Positions 49,001 to 61,240 of a stretch of 64,000 bases of DNA are shown here, piece by piece. Numbering within the stretch: the first letter of the stretch is position 1; every line of letters starts with the position of its first letter. The position numbers and the translations under genes were made by a program. This DNA is from Albula goreensis (taxonomy: Eukaryota; Chordata; Actinopteri; Albuliformes; Albulidae). A model generated the notes under the pieces. It did not search any database. It saw only the letters and a list, made by a program, of their open reading frames with translations, and was not told where the DNA came from. The stretch lies in assembly GCA_022829145.1 (NCBI GenBank), contig CM040744.1, positions 14,456,218-14,520,217 on the forward strand. Direction: 5' to 3'.

Positions 49001-49681
49001 TAGGTTTCATCTTTTTGTGATTAGGCGATAAATAGCTAATTCCATCAAAGCAAAGGCAATGGGTAGAAAGAGGACAATTTTACAAGGGGGTTGGTCAAGA
49101 TTTATTCCAAGGTAGATGGCATCCCCTCACATCCCCCCTCAACTTGAGCCCTGATTATGCCTCATTGTATGTTGAAACAGGTAATGTTGCAGGAAGTGGT
49201 TTGTCTCATTGCAAAAATTGTTCAAAAAAATTAAAACCTGACTCAATAAATTTAATTTTCAGGGACTTCTCTTAGCACCTCCAATTTAAATGTGTAACTA
49301 AACAAAATTAGATAATAATTACAAAAATACCTGCTTGATTTTAGTGATTGCAGAATTTTTCTGAATTTAAAGTGAGCTTTTCAGATTTCAGAAAATGCTC
49401 ATCACACAATTGGACATCTTTGTATAAAAACATCTACTTTTCAATTAAAGGTATCTCTGCACTCAATACTACCAATCAGCAACATCTCACAGTGGAACCA
49501 TTACATTAATTTCCTCTCAAATTCCCATTGCAAGGATTGTGACATTATGTGCTCTTTACACCCCCCTACAAATGTTTTCTTTAATTTTTCAACAGTTTTT
49601 CCTACATGTCAAAGGATATCATTGTCAGTAAATACGCTAGACCACTCTTTCATTTACTATTGACTTTCCTTCCTTTTCTAG
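46008..49681. other. Non-coding region upstream of the receptor start codon
   Basis: Probably the intron preceding npffr2 coding exon 1, ending in the pyrimidine-rich acceptor at 49665-49681. No other exon or named repeat recognised. Confidence 0.55.
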
Positions 49682-49688
49682 GTCTAAA

Positions 49689-50013
49689 ATGAATCAAAGG
49701 CTGGATCCAAACTTGACACTGGCAGACAATTGGACTTTTCCCAACACATCTGCGGAATACTTCGACTCTCAGTACAACATCACATATGTCGGATTTTACC
49801 TCCATCAGCCCCCTGTGGCTGCAGTTTTCATCGTTTCCTACCTGTTAATTTTCCTAGTCTGCATGGTTGGGAATGGGGTGGTGTGCTTCATCGTGCTACG
49901 AAGCAAGAACATGCGCACAGTCACAAACCTGTTCATCCTTAACCTAGCTGTCAGTGACCTACTCGTTGGAATTTTCTGTATGCCAACAACACTCCTGGAC
50001 AACATCATAACGG
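49689..50013 (+). CDS. npffr2: npffr2 coding exon 1 (N-terminus, TM1, TM2)
   Basis: Codes for residues 1-108 plus the first base of codon 109. The ATG has A at -3 and is the first in frame after a pyrimidine-rich acceptor ending in AG at 49680-49681, so the exon itself starts at 49682 and only seven 5' UTR bases are on it. The donor is G|GTAGGT at 50013/50014. It holds the four glycosylation sequons, TM1 with the GN motif, and TM2 with the conserved Asp. Reading through the donor would give a short tail and stop at once, supporting splicing here. Confidence 0.95.
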
Positions 50014-53000
50014 GTAGGTAAACTCCTCAGAATCAGGGGTTTCTGCTGAGGTGCGTTGAATTTATTGACTTGAATGGTCATAAGTTCCATGTTAAAGCCA
50101 TCATTTGATGGCGCAGTGCTAGCTGACATCACTCAACAAGGGGGCACCTTGTTTAAACCATTTTTAAAAGCATCACTGGGTTTTGAACTCCATTCAGGTG
50201 AACTACAAACATAAAGTTATCTGGGTTAATCCGGGCTATGACTATCTTAATGTCATTTTACATTAATGACATTTTACACTGTACAACATGGACACATTTG
50301 AGACCCTCCCAGGCTAACCATTAGGATTCCAAATTGTTGCATGTCAGAAGGTGGGGGAACTGAACTTTCTCTAATGGGGGAAATCCTGTACAGGAACTCC
50401 TGTAACCATGGAAAGGTTGATCTACATCCTTGCCAAGAAAGGTGATCTTCTGAAAATATCTTATTCTGATAGCTCCTTATTCATTGAGCTGCTACTACCA
50501 GAGTTTTCAGATAATTTGTGCCTATTCACATGGCTGCACTTCTCTGTGAGGCTTTCGTTCCCCTCTCTGTCTCTGAGGCTTTTGTTTTACTACATCGTGT
50601 GCTGGCAAAGAGAGTTGCACACAAGTTCAGATGGTGAGTGTGCATCAATCTGGAAAATGAGCACTGACTTTTTCCTCAAAATCACCAGTTGATTTCCATA
50701 CAGGTCATCCCACAGTTTCAAATACTCTTAAAGAACTCCCCAAACTGCCTTTTAAAATTATTTTCCCCTGAAACTTCCTCCATCATATAATTTCCCCTCC
50801 AAACTTCCTCCATTAACTTTTTATTTAAATCTTTAATAAAAAAGCTTTTTCTCAAAATTATCTCACTTTGTAATTAAAATAAATCTACTCCTTGATACGT
50901 TTTATCAACCATCATTTGGCAATGCATTTGAACACAGGGTCATTCAAGAGGCTGTTTGAATGAAACAAAAACATTGGGACACAAAATTTAGAATATTTCA
51001 TATTTCATTTTGTTTCTGATTTCCATGGCATGCAAATGAGTTTCAGCTGAGGAACATATTGTTGGAATTCCACAGCAGGGAAAATGATTTTCTATGAATT
51101 TTTGGAATCATTCCTTTTATGCAGCACGTTCTAAAGTTTTTATGGATGAGCTTAGAGGTCATGGTTTTAAATGGAGAAATGTACTTCATACCCTTCATGA
51201 AAGCAGTATGCAAGAGATCTCATGATGCCCATGATGTTTTATTGACGTTGCCGAGGGGGCCTTAACTTGTCATCACAGAGCTGCTGTGGAATGGGGATGT
51301 TGGAATTCAACACATACTCAGTTACAGCTGTCTGTTCATTGTCCTGGGTCAAGTCATTTGAAAAGGAAAAAACTCAATAATACATATTCACATTATAAAT
51401 TTCACAGGCCATTCCAAGATTTATCTATTAAGCTTCCAACACAGAATTTAAGGCTGTTGTTCTTCCACTCTTATGCTCACATAGTTATATCTAATAGGGC
51501 CTAATTTAATAAAGCATTCAGTATGTGCAAAACTATTTTCCTGGTGAAAAAGACTAAGGGATCTCATGATTGTTTGAAATCATGTACTCCAACCACAAAT
51601 GATGTCCCAAAGTGCATGCACAAAAATGTTATCATGTGCTGAGTGCTCTGATAAATAGGGCCCTTAGTGGCATATTTAATGTGGAACTTATAGTGTATGT
51701 AGATGCATATAGTCTTGGAACACTCATGCCTTTTTCACAGTACACATAGCCAACACCCAGCAGCCCCATGTTTCACTGTGGCTTTGAACCCTTCACATGA
51801 TTAAGCCTTCAATGTCAAATTGAAATTATCTTCAAATTAAGACCTAAAAAGGTTTCCGATGGATTTGTTCAATCTGTCAGACTTTGAAAAGATTTATTGA
51901 ACAGAGAGGAGGATACAGGCAGTTTGGCAAAAGGGGTAGGGGGATTTGCATAACTGCCCAGAGGAGCAAAGCAGGGTGAAAGATGGTAGAGGGAAGCCAT
52001 CAAGGCAATGGTTGACTGGACTAAAAGATGTACACAGTAAGGGGTGTGGGAGATTTTAGGAGGTGTCAGGATAATTACATTGGCAGATGAACAGACTATT
52101 TAGCAGTTGAACAGGCCTGTAACTTGAGGGGCTTTGAAAGGTGCTGGAGTGTGTCAAGAGAGAAGATTATCACAACGGCTAGCTCAGCGGAAGGTACGCT
52201 TTGAGCAGCGGGGAAATGGTGTGCTCATCACAGATCCAGACGGCATGCTGGCCACACCATGCCATCGACAGCTGGAGCTGCTCCTGAGGCAGCCCCGGGT
52301 GGCACGGCGAACGGCTCAGCCCACATCAATCATGAGCTTAGGCAACACTGTGAATGGGGGGGCGCCATCGCAAGCTGGCGCCAGGCAACGTGTGGGTCTA
52401 CAGGTCGGGGTGTCATCGTGAGTGACCTTGCTGTGAGCGAGCAAGCCATTTCTGCTGGGACATGTCACTGCTGCGGCACTACACGCAAGCATCTCCTGCT
52501 GTTGCCACAGCGGAGGTCAGCGTCATGCAGGAAAGACCTTGGTTAGAAGCACCAGGGATGCTCTGTGGGTGCCAAGGTAACACACTGTGTGAACTGTCCA
52601 CAGGGGCATTGTCACTTACTGCAGAGTGGATCTTACAAATGACAATGACAGAAAGATTTGGGGGAGGGGATTATATTAAATAACAAGAGGAGTATACCAC
52701 TGTCATACACCGGCTAATGGCAATGAAATATAATCATGTGAACCAGAATCAGGTATGTGTATGAATGAAGCAGTAGTGCCTGGAATTGAGTACCATCAAG
52801 TATATTAATGCTTTTCTATGGAAGTGTGGAATGGCTGTTCTCCAAAAGAAAATCTTGAGACCAAATGAACCTAGGTTAAATAGGGGAAAACACTTTTAAC
52901 TACCCCCTGATGCCATGAAAGATCCTGATATCCATGCACCTGCAGGGGAACAAATGCCATGAATTGATGGCCAAATTAGAATTTGAATGTAATCTGAGTG

Positions 53001-56000
53001 TAATTATCTTTGTGAATATTTGAATAGGAGCATCACAGTCAAACTGGAGGGCATCTGAGAGTGGTTGAGGAGAGGCGTGTAGACTCAATGCGGTCGAATT
53101 CAGCTATTCAGAAAGCAAAGCCACAACCCCATAATAGTGAGATTTATGCAACATGTACTCAACCCATAAAGTGGCATATGAAATATATACTGTTCTCTTT
53201 TTTATCCCCTACAGACAAAAATATACATAAAAACAATAACCTCCAACATACCATTGATAAAATCTCCCACTGAATTATCAGTGTATGCTGAGTTTACCAA
53301 ACTCAAAATGACTCCTTACAGAGCACTATGTTCTGAGCCAGCCTATGTTTCAAACCCTGATGTTACACAAAGTACAGCGAGACAGAAAATCAAAAGTAAG
53401 GGAAGCAGAAGCCTGGAGCCTGGAGCGAGCAGTAACGCAACACTCGCAGAGCATGTAAAGGTGTTGGGATTTGGTGCCTTTTATGCAAGGGCTGTTCAGG
53501 CGTTTGACTGCGAGCTGATGGAATTTACCCCAGAAATCTTACTGGCGAAACTTTTGCTAAAACCTTCATTTGTAATGTAGGAGCATACGGTGGATGCACT
53601 TCGCTTTGTCCTCATGCACTTCAGCATTGAACATTTTTATCAGATTTGATCACATACAGGCCAGAAACAGGAGACGCTTGTTAACTACAGGTATGTGCCC
53701 ATACATAATGTCTAGCTGGAGTGACCACACGTAATTTACACATAACGTGATTCAAATTCATGTTAGCACCCTGGATATTGGCAGTAGTTTTCCAGAGGGA
53801 GATTTCAGCTTTGATTTTACCTGAAACTTGCAGTGCTTGCATGACTGTCAGCATAAATAATGTATGTAAGATTGGTGATATATCTGCTTGAAAGTTAAAG
53901 GCATTTCTGTTACACAATTATGCTGCCTGTTCAGCGATATTTATTGGTTTATCTCATTCTAATTTACATGTAGAACACTGGGCAAAAATTAGGAGGTTTA
54001 AGATTCTCAGAGTAGCCCACATTTGCTCACAACTGATGAAAACCCATATTAAACACTGGTTGTATTGAACAAAACAATTATTCACAGCACCGCTCCTTTA
54101 CACACAAAGCAAACCCATGATATCTGAAAAGCTTTGGTGTACTCAAACTGGATTCTTTCAGAAGGGAAGTTTTTTTATTATCCTACAATAATCATTTTAG
54201 TAAAACAAAATGTTTTTGCCTGTATGGGGAAGCAAATGGATTTTGTTTTTTTGTTTGTTTTGGTACTTTACAATGACTGGCATTATAGCTTTCTTTCAGA
54301 AATCACATACTGAATTTGGCAGTCAGTGGTTATAAGACTAAGCTCTTTTTGGTATGATCAAGCATTGTGACATTTACATAAAAATAATCTCACAAATATT
54401 GACAAGACTTTTTTATGCCAAACCACAAATCCTTACCCATTTAAGCTCTGATATTTCCATCTACAGGATGTATGAATGTGTGTGTATGTGTGTGTGTGTT
54501 GTGTACACATGCACACTTTGGCAGTCTTAAAAGGCTTTTAATCCCTTGCGTTGGGATTAAAAGTACTTAAAAGTCGGTTCACATTGGAGAAATATTATTC
54601 CGTGGATTTTTAGCTGCATGGAGACCACATTGTGATCTTTAGTCCGAAAGTCAATTACCACCTTGGACAAGTTAATGCATGCGTGTAGTTAACTGTGGTG
54701 TAAAGCTTACATACATGTGTAAAACAGATATCTACTGAGGTGTGTCAAAACATAAAAATGTTTTTAATTTATTATATATTTTTATATTTATTATAATTAT
54801 AAAATGTACCTTATTAAGCTGACAATATAGGTCTTTATGCAGAGCATCTGAAGCTGTAACGGTCAGCCTTGCTATCAAATCAATGGAGATGTGTCAAAGA
54901 TAAAATGTGTCTAAGCCATCGTGCTGGAACAGATTTTACTGCAACATCTCAAAAACCTTCAGGTTATAGCAGAATGTCTTTATGTTCAGGCACACATATT
55001 ATTTCCCTGTGTTGTTTGCTTAGTGCCAACCAAGCTCTGATGACTTCAGAACAACAAGGGAAATGGCCTAGAAATGTTGAGGCATGTCCATCGCATGCAG
55101 TGCATCATCAACATGTTGATCCTAGAGATGGGTAAATGGTATTCTAATGGTGCCTCGAGTGTCCTCTATGCCTGTATCTTTGTCATGAGAGCCAAAGAAT
55201 ATGGTTTACCCTTTTTATGTATTTGAAGTGAATCAACATGCGAGAATTCTTCAGTATGGGAACATCATCACTCTTCAGATGACTTATTCTTGATCGTCAT
55301 TCACCTACTGGAAGACTTTTTGTATACCTTCTACAAGCCAATATGACAGTTTTATTTGGTTCCATGGGCATCACATTTTGTATAATGTATTTTATACTTT
55401 ATTGAACTTGGTTTCTAAGCACTTGATTGGTTGCTTTGATTCCAGTTTTAGATATTATATTTACAAAAATTCCCCTAGTTCCTGTTGCCAAAAAAGGAAA
55501 TCAAATGAAAACTTTTTATATGCAAAGACATACATGTAGAATGTAGTTATGATAACCTGTTTGCATCAATAGTTTTGTTTTCATATATGTTTACATGAAG
55601 GCTACTGTATGCTGTGGATCATGCATTTTGTGATTTGCCTTGCTTGATGTACCTTGCTTTAAATGCCATATGTCATGTCTGATTTCAAATGATCAAGTTG
55701 ATCACACATATATCAACATAAATAAACAAAGTACTTGAAATAACTTAGGAAAAACAAGTTCCTATTTGGACCAAATGAGAATTTAAGAAACTAGTAAACA
55801 AGTTGCTTTGACTTACAGATGATTACAAGTATTGCTTTATGTTCTTCAAATACACAGTCAGGTCTATTAACTGCTGAACTTGCCAATCTGTGTTTATGAA
55901 GAAAAAAGGAAGCACTTACATTTAGATGTGAGACAAGGTGAAGGGCTCAGAGCAGCAGCCTACAGAGAAATGGGATATAAAAAGAATTAGCCAACCCAAT

Positions 56001-59000
56001 GGCAACAAAAGCATGAAGACAACCACAAGGCAATGGCTACATTCTAGTCACACAGTCTTTGGAGAGTGTGCATGAAATAATACTCTCAGACAGATTTCAG
56101 AACAGTGGAAAGTCATTTATATGCAGCTGCAGTTTTTATTCAGAGCATGCCTAGCTATTTGACACTAATTATACAACAGGATATTTCTGAAGTGCTGCTT
56201 TGAAAGGTTCAGCAGCGATCCCCTATCTGGCAACTGAACCTGCAACCTCTCAAATAGAAGCCTAGCACCCTAACCATTATACTACACTGCCACCTCAGTC
56301 AAAATTTGGGCTTGGATATCAGTGCAAATTCTGCAAATTCTACAAATTGTACAGGCAATCTGCTCAAAGTTCTGACTCAACTCATTCAAAATAGCTGTGT
56401 ACAATTAGCAAGAGAGATTCACCAAAGCCCAGGCAAGCTAGTTTTTCATTCAAGAGCCACACTCTAGATGTTAAACACTAGTGCATTTTGCACTCATGAA
56501 TGTAATATTCCAATGGAACTAGTCAAAGTACATAAATACTGAGAAATACTTATGATTGCATTGCTTATGACTTTTCATGTTGTGGTTACTGTTGCTGCCA
56601 TGGTAGACATGTATAGCAATGCGTTAATCAAAACCTATAGATAACTGATATACTAAACAATCTACCACTGATATACTTAATGCCTCCCACACTTTGAGAA
56701 CCTTATATTGTATGATGATAATTCTAATAAAAACTGTTTTTTACTTGCACAAAATAAGCATAACTATTTGATCAATTACAGTTTTGAAATTCTGACATAC
56801 AATCTGACCAAAAAAGGTGACCCACAATTCCACCTTAGTCAGTTATAATAATTTCCACAGCCTTGTAGAATGTGCAAAAGCTCCTGTTACACAAGTAATC
56901 TGGAACCAAAACAGTTTTGAATTTGAATTTGTAACCAAGACTTTTGAAGCTATGTTTTACATTGGAGTACGTCACGCTCCAGCCATCTGCTGAAATCTGC
57001 TGAATGTCAGTAGCAGTTAGAGATGGAAGGTGCTTTTAAAAAAAAAAAAAACGTGCAGGTGTTTTGTCAAAAAAAAAAATTTCGGAAACAAAATACCCCC
57101 CTTAAGAACTTCATTGAGTTAGGTAAGTAACTGTAAATTAGTACTGCTGTAGATTGATGGAGTTACTTTGAACTTTAACATGACAATAGGAGAAAAAATA
57201 CATCATTACTGTACAATAACACATTCATTCACATGCTTTGGTAGTGGTCTGACAGAACATATCTTTATTATATACTATATTCTTTGAAGATATCAAAGAA
57301 TGTGTCTAGCTAAATTGTCAAGTCTGTTCTCTGTTTAATATTCCGTGCAAAGCTGGGGGTAAGCTGTCGACAGAGCCAGATGATCTGATGAAGTCAATTT
57401 ACTGAATTAAACCTTAATTCTTACAGTTAAACTTCCCTGACATGGCTTGACAAGTAAGAATACGACAGCATGAAACTCAATTAAGCTAAAGGGGATTATC
57501 TGACAGTGGTTTACTTAGATAATTTCCCGTCAATCAGGAAAATCATTTGAGACCACTGCTCAGGTTGAAGGTAATAGTTCAGCTGCTTTTTTCCAGTTCA
57601 TCAGCTGTGACTATCAAAAACTATATTTCACAAATCATCACAAGCATTTAAGAAGAACCACTGTATGCCAGAGCAGATAAGAGAAATATTGAATTGCCTT
57701 TTCATGAACAAATCAATGAAAGCAATGAGGTCATTTCTTTCTTTTGTTAGCATGCATGCATTTTTCCACAGTTTCAAATTAACAGTAGGTGTGGTTCAAT
57801 CTTCCCCAGTTTCATATGCCTGGTTGAGAATGGTGTACATGCTGTAAATGGTGCATACTCTGTCTCAACAGGATGGCCCTTTGGAAGTTTGGTGTGCAAA
57901 ATGAGTGGGATGGTCCAAGGCATATCCGTTTCAGCGTCCGTCTTTACTCTGGTCGCAATTGCCGTGGACAGGTAACAGGTCATTTCAAATTGCAGTGTGC
58001 TTACCCTTTTTTCTCAAGTCAATTTTCTGTAGTTTTCCACAATTACAAAATGCCCAATAATGTTTTAATGGCAAACCCATCTTGATCTGAATCCTCCATA
58101 AACGTGGGACAAATGGACTAACACTCACTGCTGCCAAAGTATGTGCTGCCAGCCACTGTTTTTTTTCACTGTGGGGTCCAAAGTTCACAGCAAATAGTGC
58201 TACAAGACCAGTCTTCATGAGCAGCAGACTCAAGCTGACTGCAGCTGCCCACTCAACAAGGGCAGTCACACTTGGAGAAAGAGATGTGCATACCCATTCT
58301 GGAACCCTTGTGCTTTCTGGTAATGCAGAGGCAAATTGTGCTTGGCCCCACTAGTCCCTGAGTCAAGGTTAGCACTGGCACAGTCAGCTTTACTCTTCTG
58401 TTCCTCCAGTCAAGCTTACCATTGGCACCATCATTTCAGTTCTGGGCCGTGGAGTCCGGCTGTGCAGCAAATCATAGAGCTTTATCAGTTATTTATTATA
58501 ATAACTACTACATGTAGGGTATGAATTGTGAAAAATATAAAGGCCCTGTGTCCCTCTGAACCTATGAGTAGTTTGTTTTGACTTTTTCATAGATTAAATT
58601 TATAACCATTGTTGGGAACTGCCACACAATTTTCTTATCTACAGAATGTAATATGTAGTTATGAAATGTCAGGATGAGTGAAGTTTGGTTATCACAGATG
58701 GTTTTATATATGGCAGTTTGTGCTTTCAGCATGCTTTCTTACGTTCTGCAGGTTCCGATGTATTGTTTACCCGTTCAAGCAAAAGCTGACAATATCGACT
58801 TCCACGCTAATCATCGTGATTATCTGGGTCCTGGCTATTTCCATCATGTGCCCCTCTGGAGTCATGCTACAAGTGACTAAGGAGCAGTCCATCCGTGTGT
58901 TTCTTGGGGACGGCAACAGAACAAACCCCTTTTATTGGTGCAGGGAAAACTGGCCAAACCAAGAGATGCGAAAGATTTACACCACCGTTCTCTTTGCCAA

Positions 59001-59592
59001 CATCTATCTTGCGCCTCTTTCCCTAATAGTGATTATGTATGCTCGGATTGGCATCACACTTTTCAAAACTGCCGTGCCTACCGGTGGAAAACCAGGCCAT
59101 GAGAACCGCCACACAGTGTCAAAGAAGAAGCAACGGGTAATTAAGATGCTGCTTGTTGTTGCTTTGCTCTTCATACTATCCTGGCTGCCCCTCTGGACCC
59201 TTATGATGCTGAGTGACTATGCCAGCCTCACTGAACACCAGTACAGGGTGATTAACATTTACATCTATCCTTTTGCGCACTGGCTGGCTTTCTTCAACAG
59301 CAGTGTCAACCCCATCATCTACGGCTTCTTCAACGAGAATTTCCGAAGAGGCTTTCAGGCGGCGTTCAAGTTCCAGCTGTGCTCAGATATGGAACGCAGA
59401 AAGACGTACTCGCACAGGGTCCAAGGGAATGCCGTGCTCCCCGCCAACCTGCTGGCCTCCACCGAGCCTGTGTCTCTCAACAGCCTTGAGAACAGCTCCA
59501 AGAGGAACAACCATGTGAATGAGCAAGACTTGGTAATGGAAGACCTAGAAAAGGTATCAAGAAACAATGGTATGGATGGGAGTTCGCTGTGA
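49689..59592 (+). CDS. npffr2: Neuropeptide FF receptor 2 (class A GPCR), three coding exons, complete
   Basis: Join of 49689-50013, 57872-57971 and 58752-59592 gives 421 residues and a TGA stop. Both introns are GT/AG and the frame is kept (phase 1, then phase 2). The product should be a plasma-membrane receptor for RFamide peptides (NPFF/NPAF), a family that usually couples to Gi/o; this comes from the family, not the sequence. Visible landmarks: N-terminal sequons at N8, N14, N19 and N30; TM1 about 43-70 with N62; TM2 about 79-101 with D90 in [10 protein letters not shown]117 and C205 for the extracellular disulfide; D141-R142-F143 ending TM3; TM4 about 156-181; TM5 about 216-240; basic SKKKQR before TM6 (about 271-295, SWLP); TM7 motif NPIIY at 328-332; helix-8 segment ending in C352, a possible palmitoylation site. 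Type 2 rather than type 1 is favoured by [30 protein letters not shown] and C-terminal LVMEDL. Length fits the roughly 420-residue mammalian protein. I cannot tell which teleost paralogue (2a or 2b) it is. Confidence 0.95.
51497..51663. mobile_element. PIF/Harbinger-like MITE, 167 bp
   Basis: Inverted ends of about 30 bases: left GGGCCTAATTTAATAAAGCA then TTCAG; reverse complement of the right GGGCCCTATTTATCAGAGCA then CTCAG. The GGGCC termini fit PIF/Harbinger elements. The flanking trinucleotides (ATA and TTA) do not match exactly, so the target duplication is not proven. Confidence 0.6.
52130..52600. other. GC-rich block in npffr2 intron
   Basis: About 470 bases with many CpGs and GC well above the surrounding intron. 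Open frames on the + strand cover it but match nothing I know. It could be an old retroelement piece, a CpG island or an unannotated exon. Confidence 0.5.
54478..54506 (+). repeat. Short imperfect (TG)n tract
   Basis: TG repeat interrupted by TATG and TTG. Confidence 0.85.
56111..56297 (-). repeat. tRNA-derived SINE, near complete
   Basis: On the minus strand: a tRNA-like head with an A box (TAGTATAATGG, 56274-56284) and a B box (GGTTCAGTTGCC, 56229-56240), then TTCAGAAATATCC and GTTGTATAA in the body, and a tail with GCTCTGAATAAAAACTG and AAATGACT. This is the order in a SINE family common in teleosts. Mismatches throughout suggest an old copy. Confidence 0.8.
57872..57971 (+). CDS. npffr2: npffr2 coding exon 2 (TM3)
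   Basis: A 100-base exon between CAACAG| and |GTAACA. It completes Gly109 and reads [12 protein letters not shown], then TM3 and VAIAVD, ending in the first two bases of Arg142. It supplies the TM3 cysteine (C117) and the start of the DRF motif. It is too short to stand out as an open frame and was found by looking for the missing TM3 between the two longer exons. Confidence 0.95.
57972..58751 (+). other. npffr2 intron between coding exons 2 and 3
   Basis: Intron of 780 bases from GTAACA to TTCTGCAG. It interrupts the Arg codon of the TM3-end DRF motif. No repeats or coding sequence recognised inside it. Confidence 0.85.
58752..59592 (+). CDS. npffr2: npffr2 coding exon 3 (TM4 to C-terminus)
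   Basis: The acceptor is TTCTGCAG| at 58750-58751; the first base finishes Arg142 and the exon continues FRCIVYPF. It carries TM4 to TM7, a further sequon N197-R-T in extracellular loop 2, the NPIIY motif, helix 8 and a Ser/Asn-rich tail. The open frame extends upstream to an ATG at 58678, but that stretch is intron. The stop is at 59590-59592. Confidence 0.95.
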
Positions 59593-59699
59593 AAGGAGAG
59601 CCCCACACAGCACCCCACATAGTGAAACACTTTACTTTTAAGGGTCTTATGAAAACAGACAGAGGGCTGGATTTATTCAACATTTGTCTTAGAATTGCA

Positions 59700-59705
59700 A
59701 ATAAA
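59700..59705 (+). terminator. Possible proximal polyadenylation signal (AATAAA)
   Basis: AATAAA about 110 bases after the npffr2 stop codon. Hexamers are frequent in AT-rich DNA, so use of this one is uncertain. Confidence 0.3.
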
Positions 59706-59906
59706 TTCAAATGTTCCTTTTCATTATGGAGGTAGCTAAATTTGCCAAATTATTTGCATTTAATTTGATAACATTTACATTTAATTGTTGGACAACATTA
59801 ATAGAAATGTTAATTGAATCCAGACCCTTATGCTAAATTTGTTAATAATCATATCTATTCATTGCCACTCTCCTTAACTGTTATCACAGCAGGTTATGTG
59901 AACTGT

Positions 59907-59912
59907 AATAAA
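59907..59912 (+). terminator. Possible polyadenylation signal (AATAAA)
   Basis: AATAAA about 315 bases after the npffr2 stop codon in AT-rich 3' flank. No clear GU-rich element follows. Confidence 0.3.
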
Positions 59913-60113
59913 TTCTTAAAAATCCTGAATGCTAGTTTATGCTAATGTGTCTTATGTTCTACAAATGAGCATTATTTATATCAACATAAGTCCCTCAAGG
60001 TAAAGTGTTAGCAATCAAATGTGTCTGAATGAATGTGTGATAAGAGGATCCAGTTGAATGCAGAGCTGTTTATGTAGATACTGTCAGGTAAACTGCCATC
60101 TCGTCATACAGAA

Positions 60114-60128
60114 AATAAATTGAATAAA
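60114..60128 (+). terminator. Likely distal npffr2 polyadenylation signals (two AATAAA)
   Basis: Two AATAAA hexamers lie nine bases apart (60114 and 60123), followed by a TG/T-rich stretch (GTGTATTGTTTCT), the usual arrangement of a cleavage and polyadenylation site. This would give a 3' UTR of about 550 bases. Confidence 0.5.
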
Positions 60129-61240
60129 GTGTATTGTTTCTCAGGATCATTTTCAATGCTGTGTGCTCTATTATCTGCAGTATGTGCATCTGAATAATTA
60201 TTGTAAAATAATGAAAATCAAGACAGGAGACTGAAGCAAAGTTAGATGAAAGTATCTATTCTTTTTTTCTCCTTACTTTGTGATGAGCAGTAGGAATACT
60301 AGAACATTAGAACTAGAACACTAGATCTAATACTAGAACACGTGCCACACAATATTCCATATGGATTTTTCCATAGGCCTTCTTTTATGTTCAGCAGTGA
60401 CTGTGGGTTCAGGGCTTTAGCTTGTTTTTTTTAATCGATCTACGAAGACTGCATAGATAGACTAATCTTCAGAATATGTGGACTGGCTACATATAGTGGT
60501 CTTGAATGAAATGAAGAGCTATCCGTATAATAAGGATTAACCGTCCTCGCTTTAGTTGCTGTTGTATCCGTTATATGTGACATAATAGTTGGATGTATTC
60601 CTGGAAACACAGGAAAAGCACAAATATAATATCATTTGAGCAGGGCAGGAACTCTAGAATATGAGGTTTGGCAAATGACACAGGCATTGTCTGATTAGGA
60701 TCTACCTCACATGAAATCCAGAGGAGTGTGGATCCTTGGATCCTTATTCAACAATTAAGACTCATTTTTCAATATAGTTTTTGTGTAGTAAAAAAAAGTG
60801 ACACTGTGATTGCAGTCACAAAGAGCACCTTTAACAAATGAACCACCTCATAATGTTTATATGCTGTAGACATTTTTAATTGTATAATGCCTTGAGAAAT
60901 CTTTTGGAAGTATTCATGCTCTTGATTGCTGATTGAGCTCAATGAGGCCTGTATACAAAAACATCTGATTGGAATTTTTGAAGAGCATTTTGGAGACTAA
61001 AGAAATAAACAGCCTGTTTGTTCCACATCTGGTTTAACCAAATTATGATGTGTCTCTAAAGTAACTGAAAATAATATCAGTTAATGTGTTTCCATACAAA
61101 TGGAATATTATAATGCTAACATTTTCATTACTAGGCCATAAACTGTAGTAAATGTGGGCTTGTAGTTTACTATTTACCATCAAGTTCACAAAATGAGATG
61201 TGTGCATTAAGATTGAGAAAACAAGAAATTTAATGTTGAA
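60129..61240. other. Non-coding 3' flank of npffr2
   Basis: AT-rich, no gene or repeat recognised apart from short duplications of ACTAGAACAC near 60300-60340. Confidence 0.55.

Larger units (their letters stand above)
50014..57871 (+). other. npffr2 intron between coding exons 1 and 2
   Basis: Intron of 7,858 bases, GT...AG. It holds a PIF-like MITE (51497-51663), a GC-rich block (about 52130-52600), a short TG tract (54478-54506) and a tRNA-derived SINE on the minus strand (56111-56297). A partial duplication of a pyrimidine-rich 27-30 base segment lies at about 50762-50816. I see no further coding sequence. Confidence 0.85.

Noticed and set aside
52134-52546. Two overlapping 95-codon open frames
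   Set aside because: Long frames are expected in GC-rich sequence; two overlapping frames without homology are not evidence for a gene.
53254-53580. 108-codon open frame on the + strand
   Set aside because: No recognised motif, no splice or start context, and it lies inside the npffr2 intron.
56225-56297. tRNA gene on the minus strand
   Set aside because: A and B boxes are present but the cloverleaf is not kept and a SINE body and tail follow.
58678-58751. Upstream ATG extending the npffr2 exon 3 frame to 304 residues
   Set aside because: A good splice acceptor at 58750-58751 and in-frame joining with exon 2 place this stretch in the intron.
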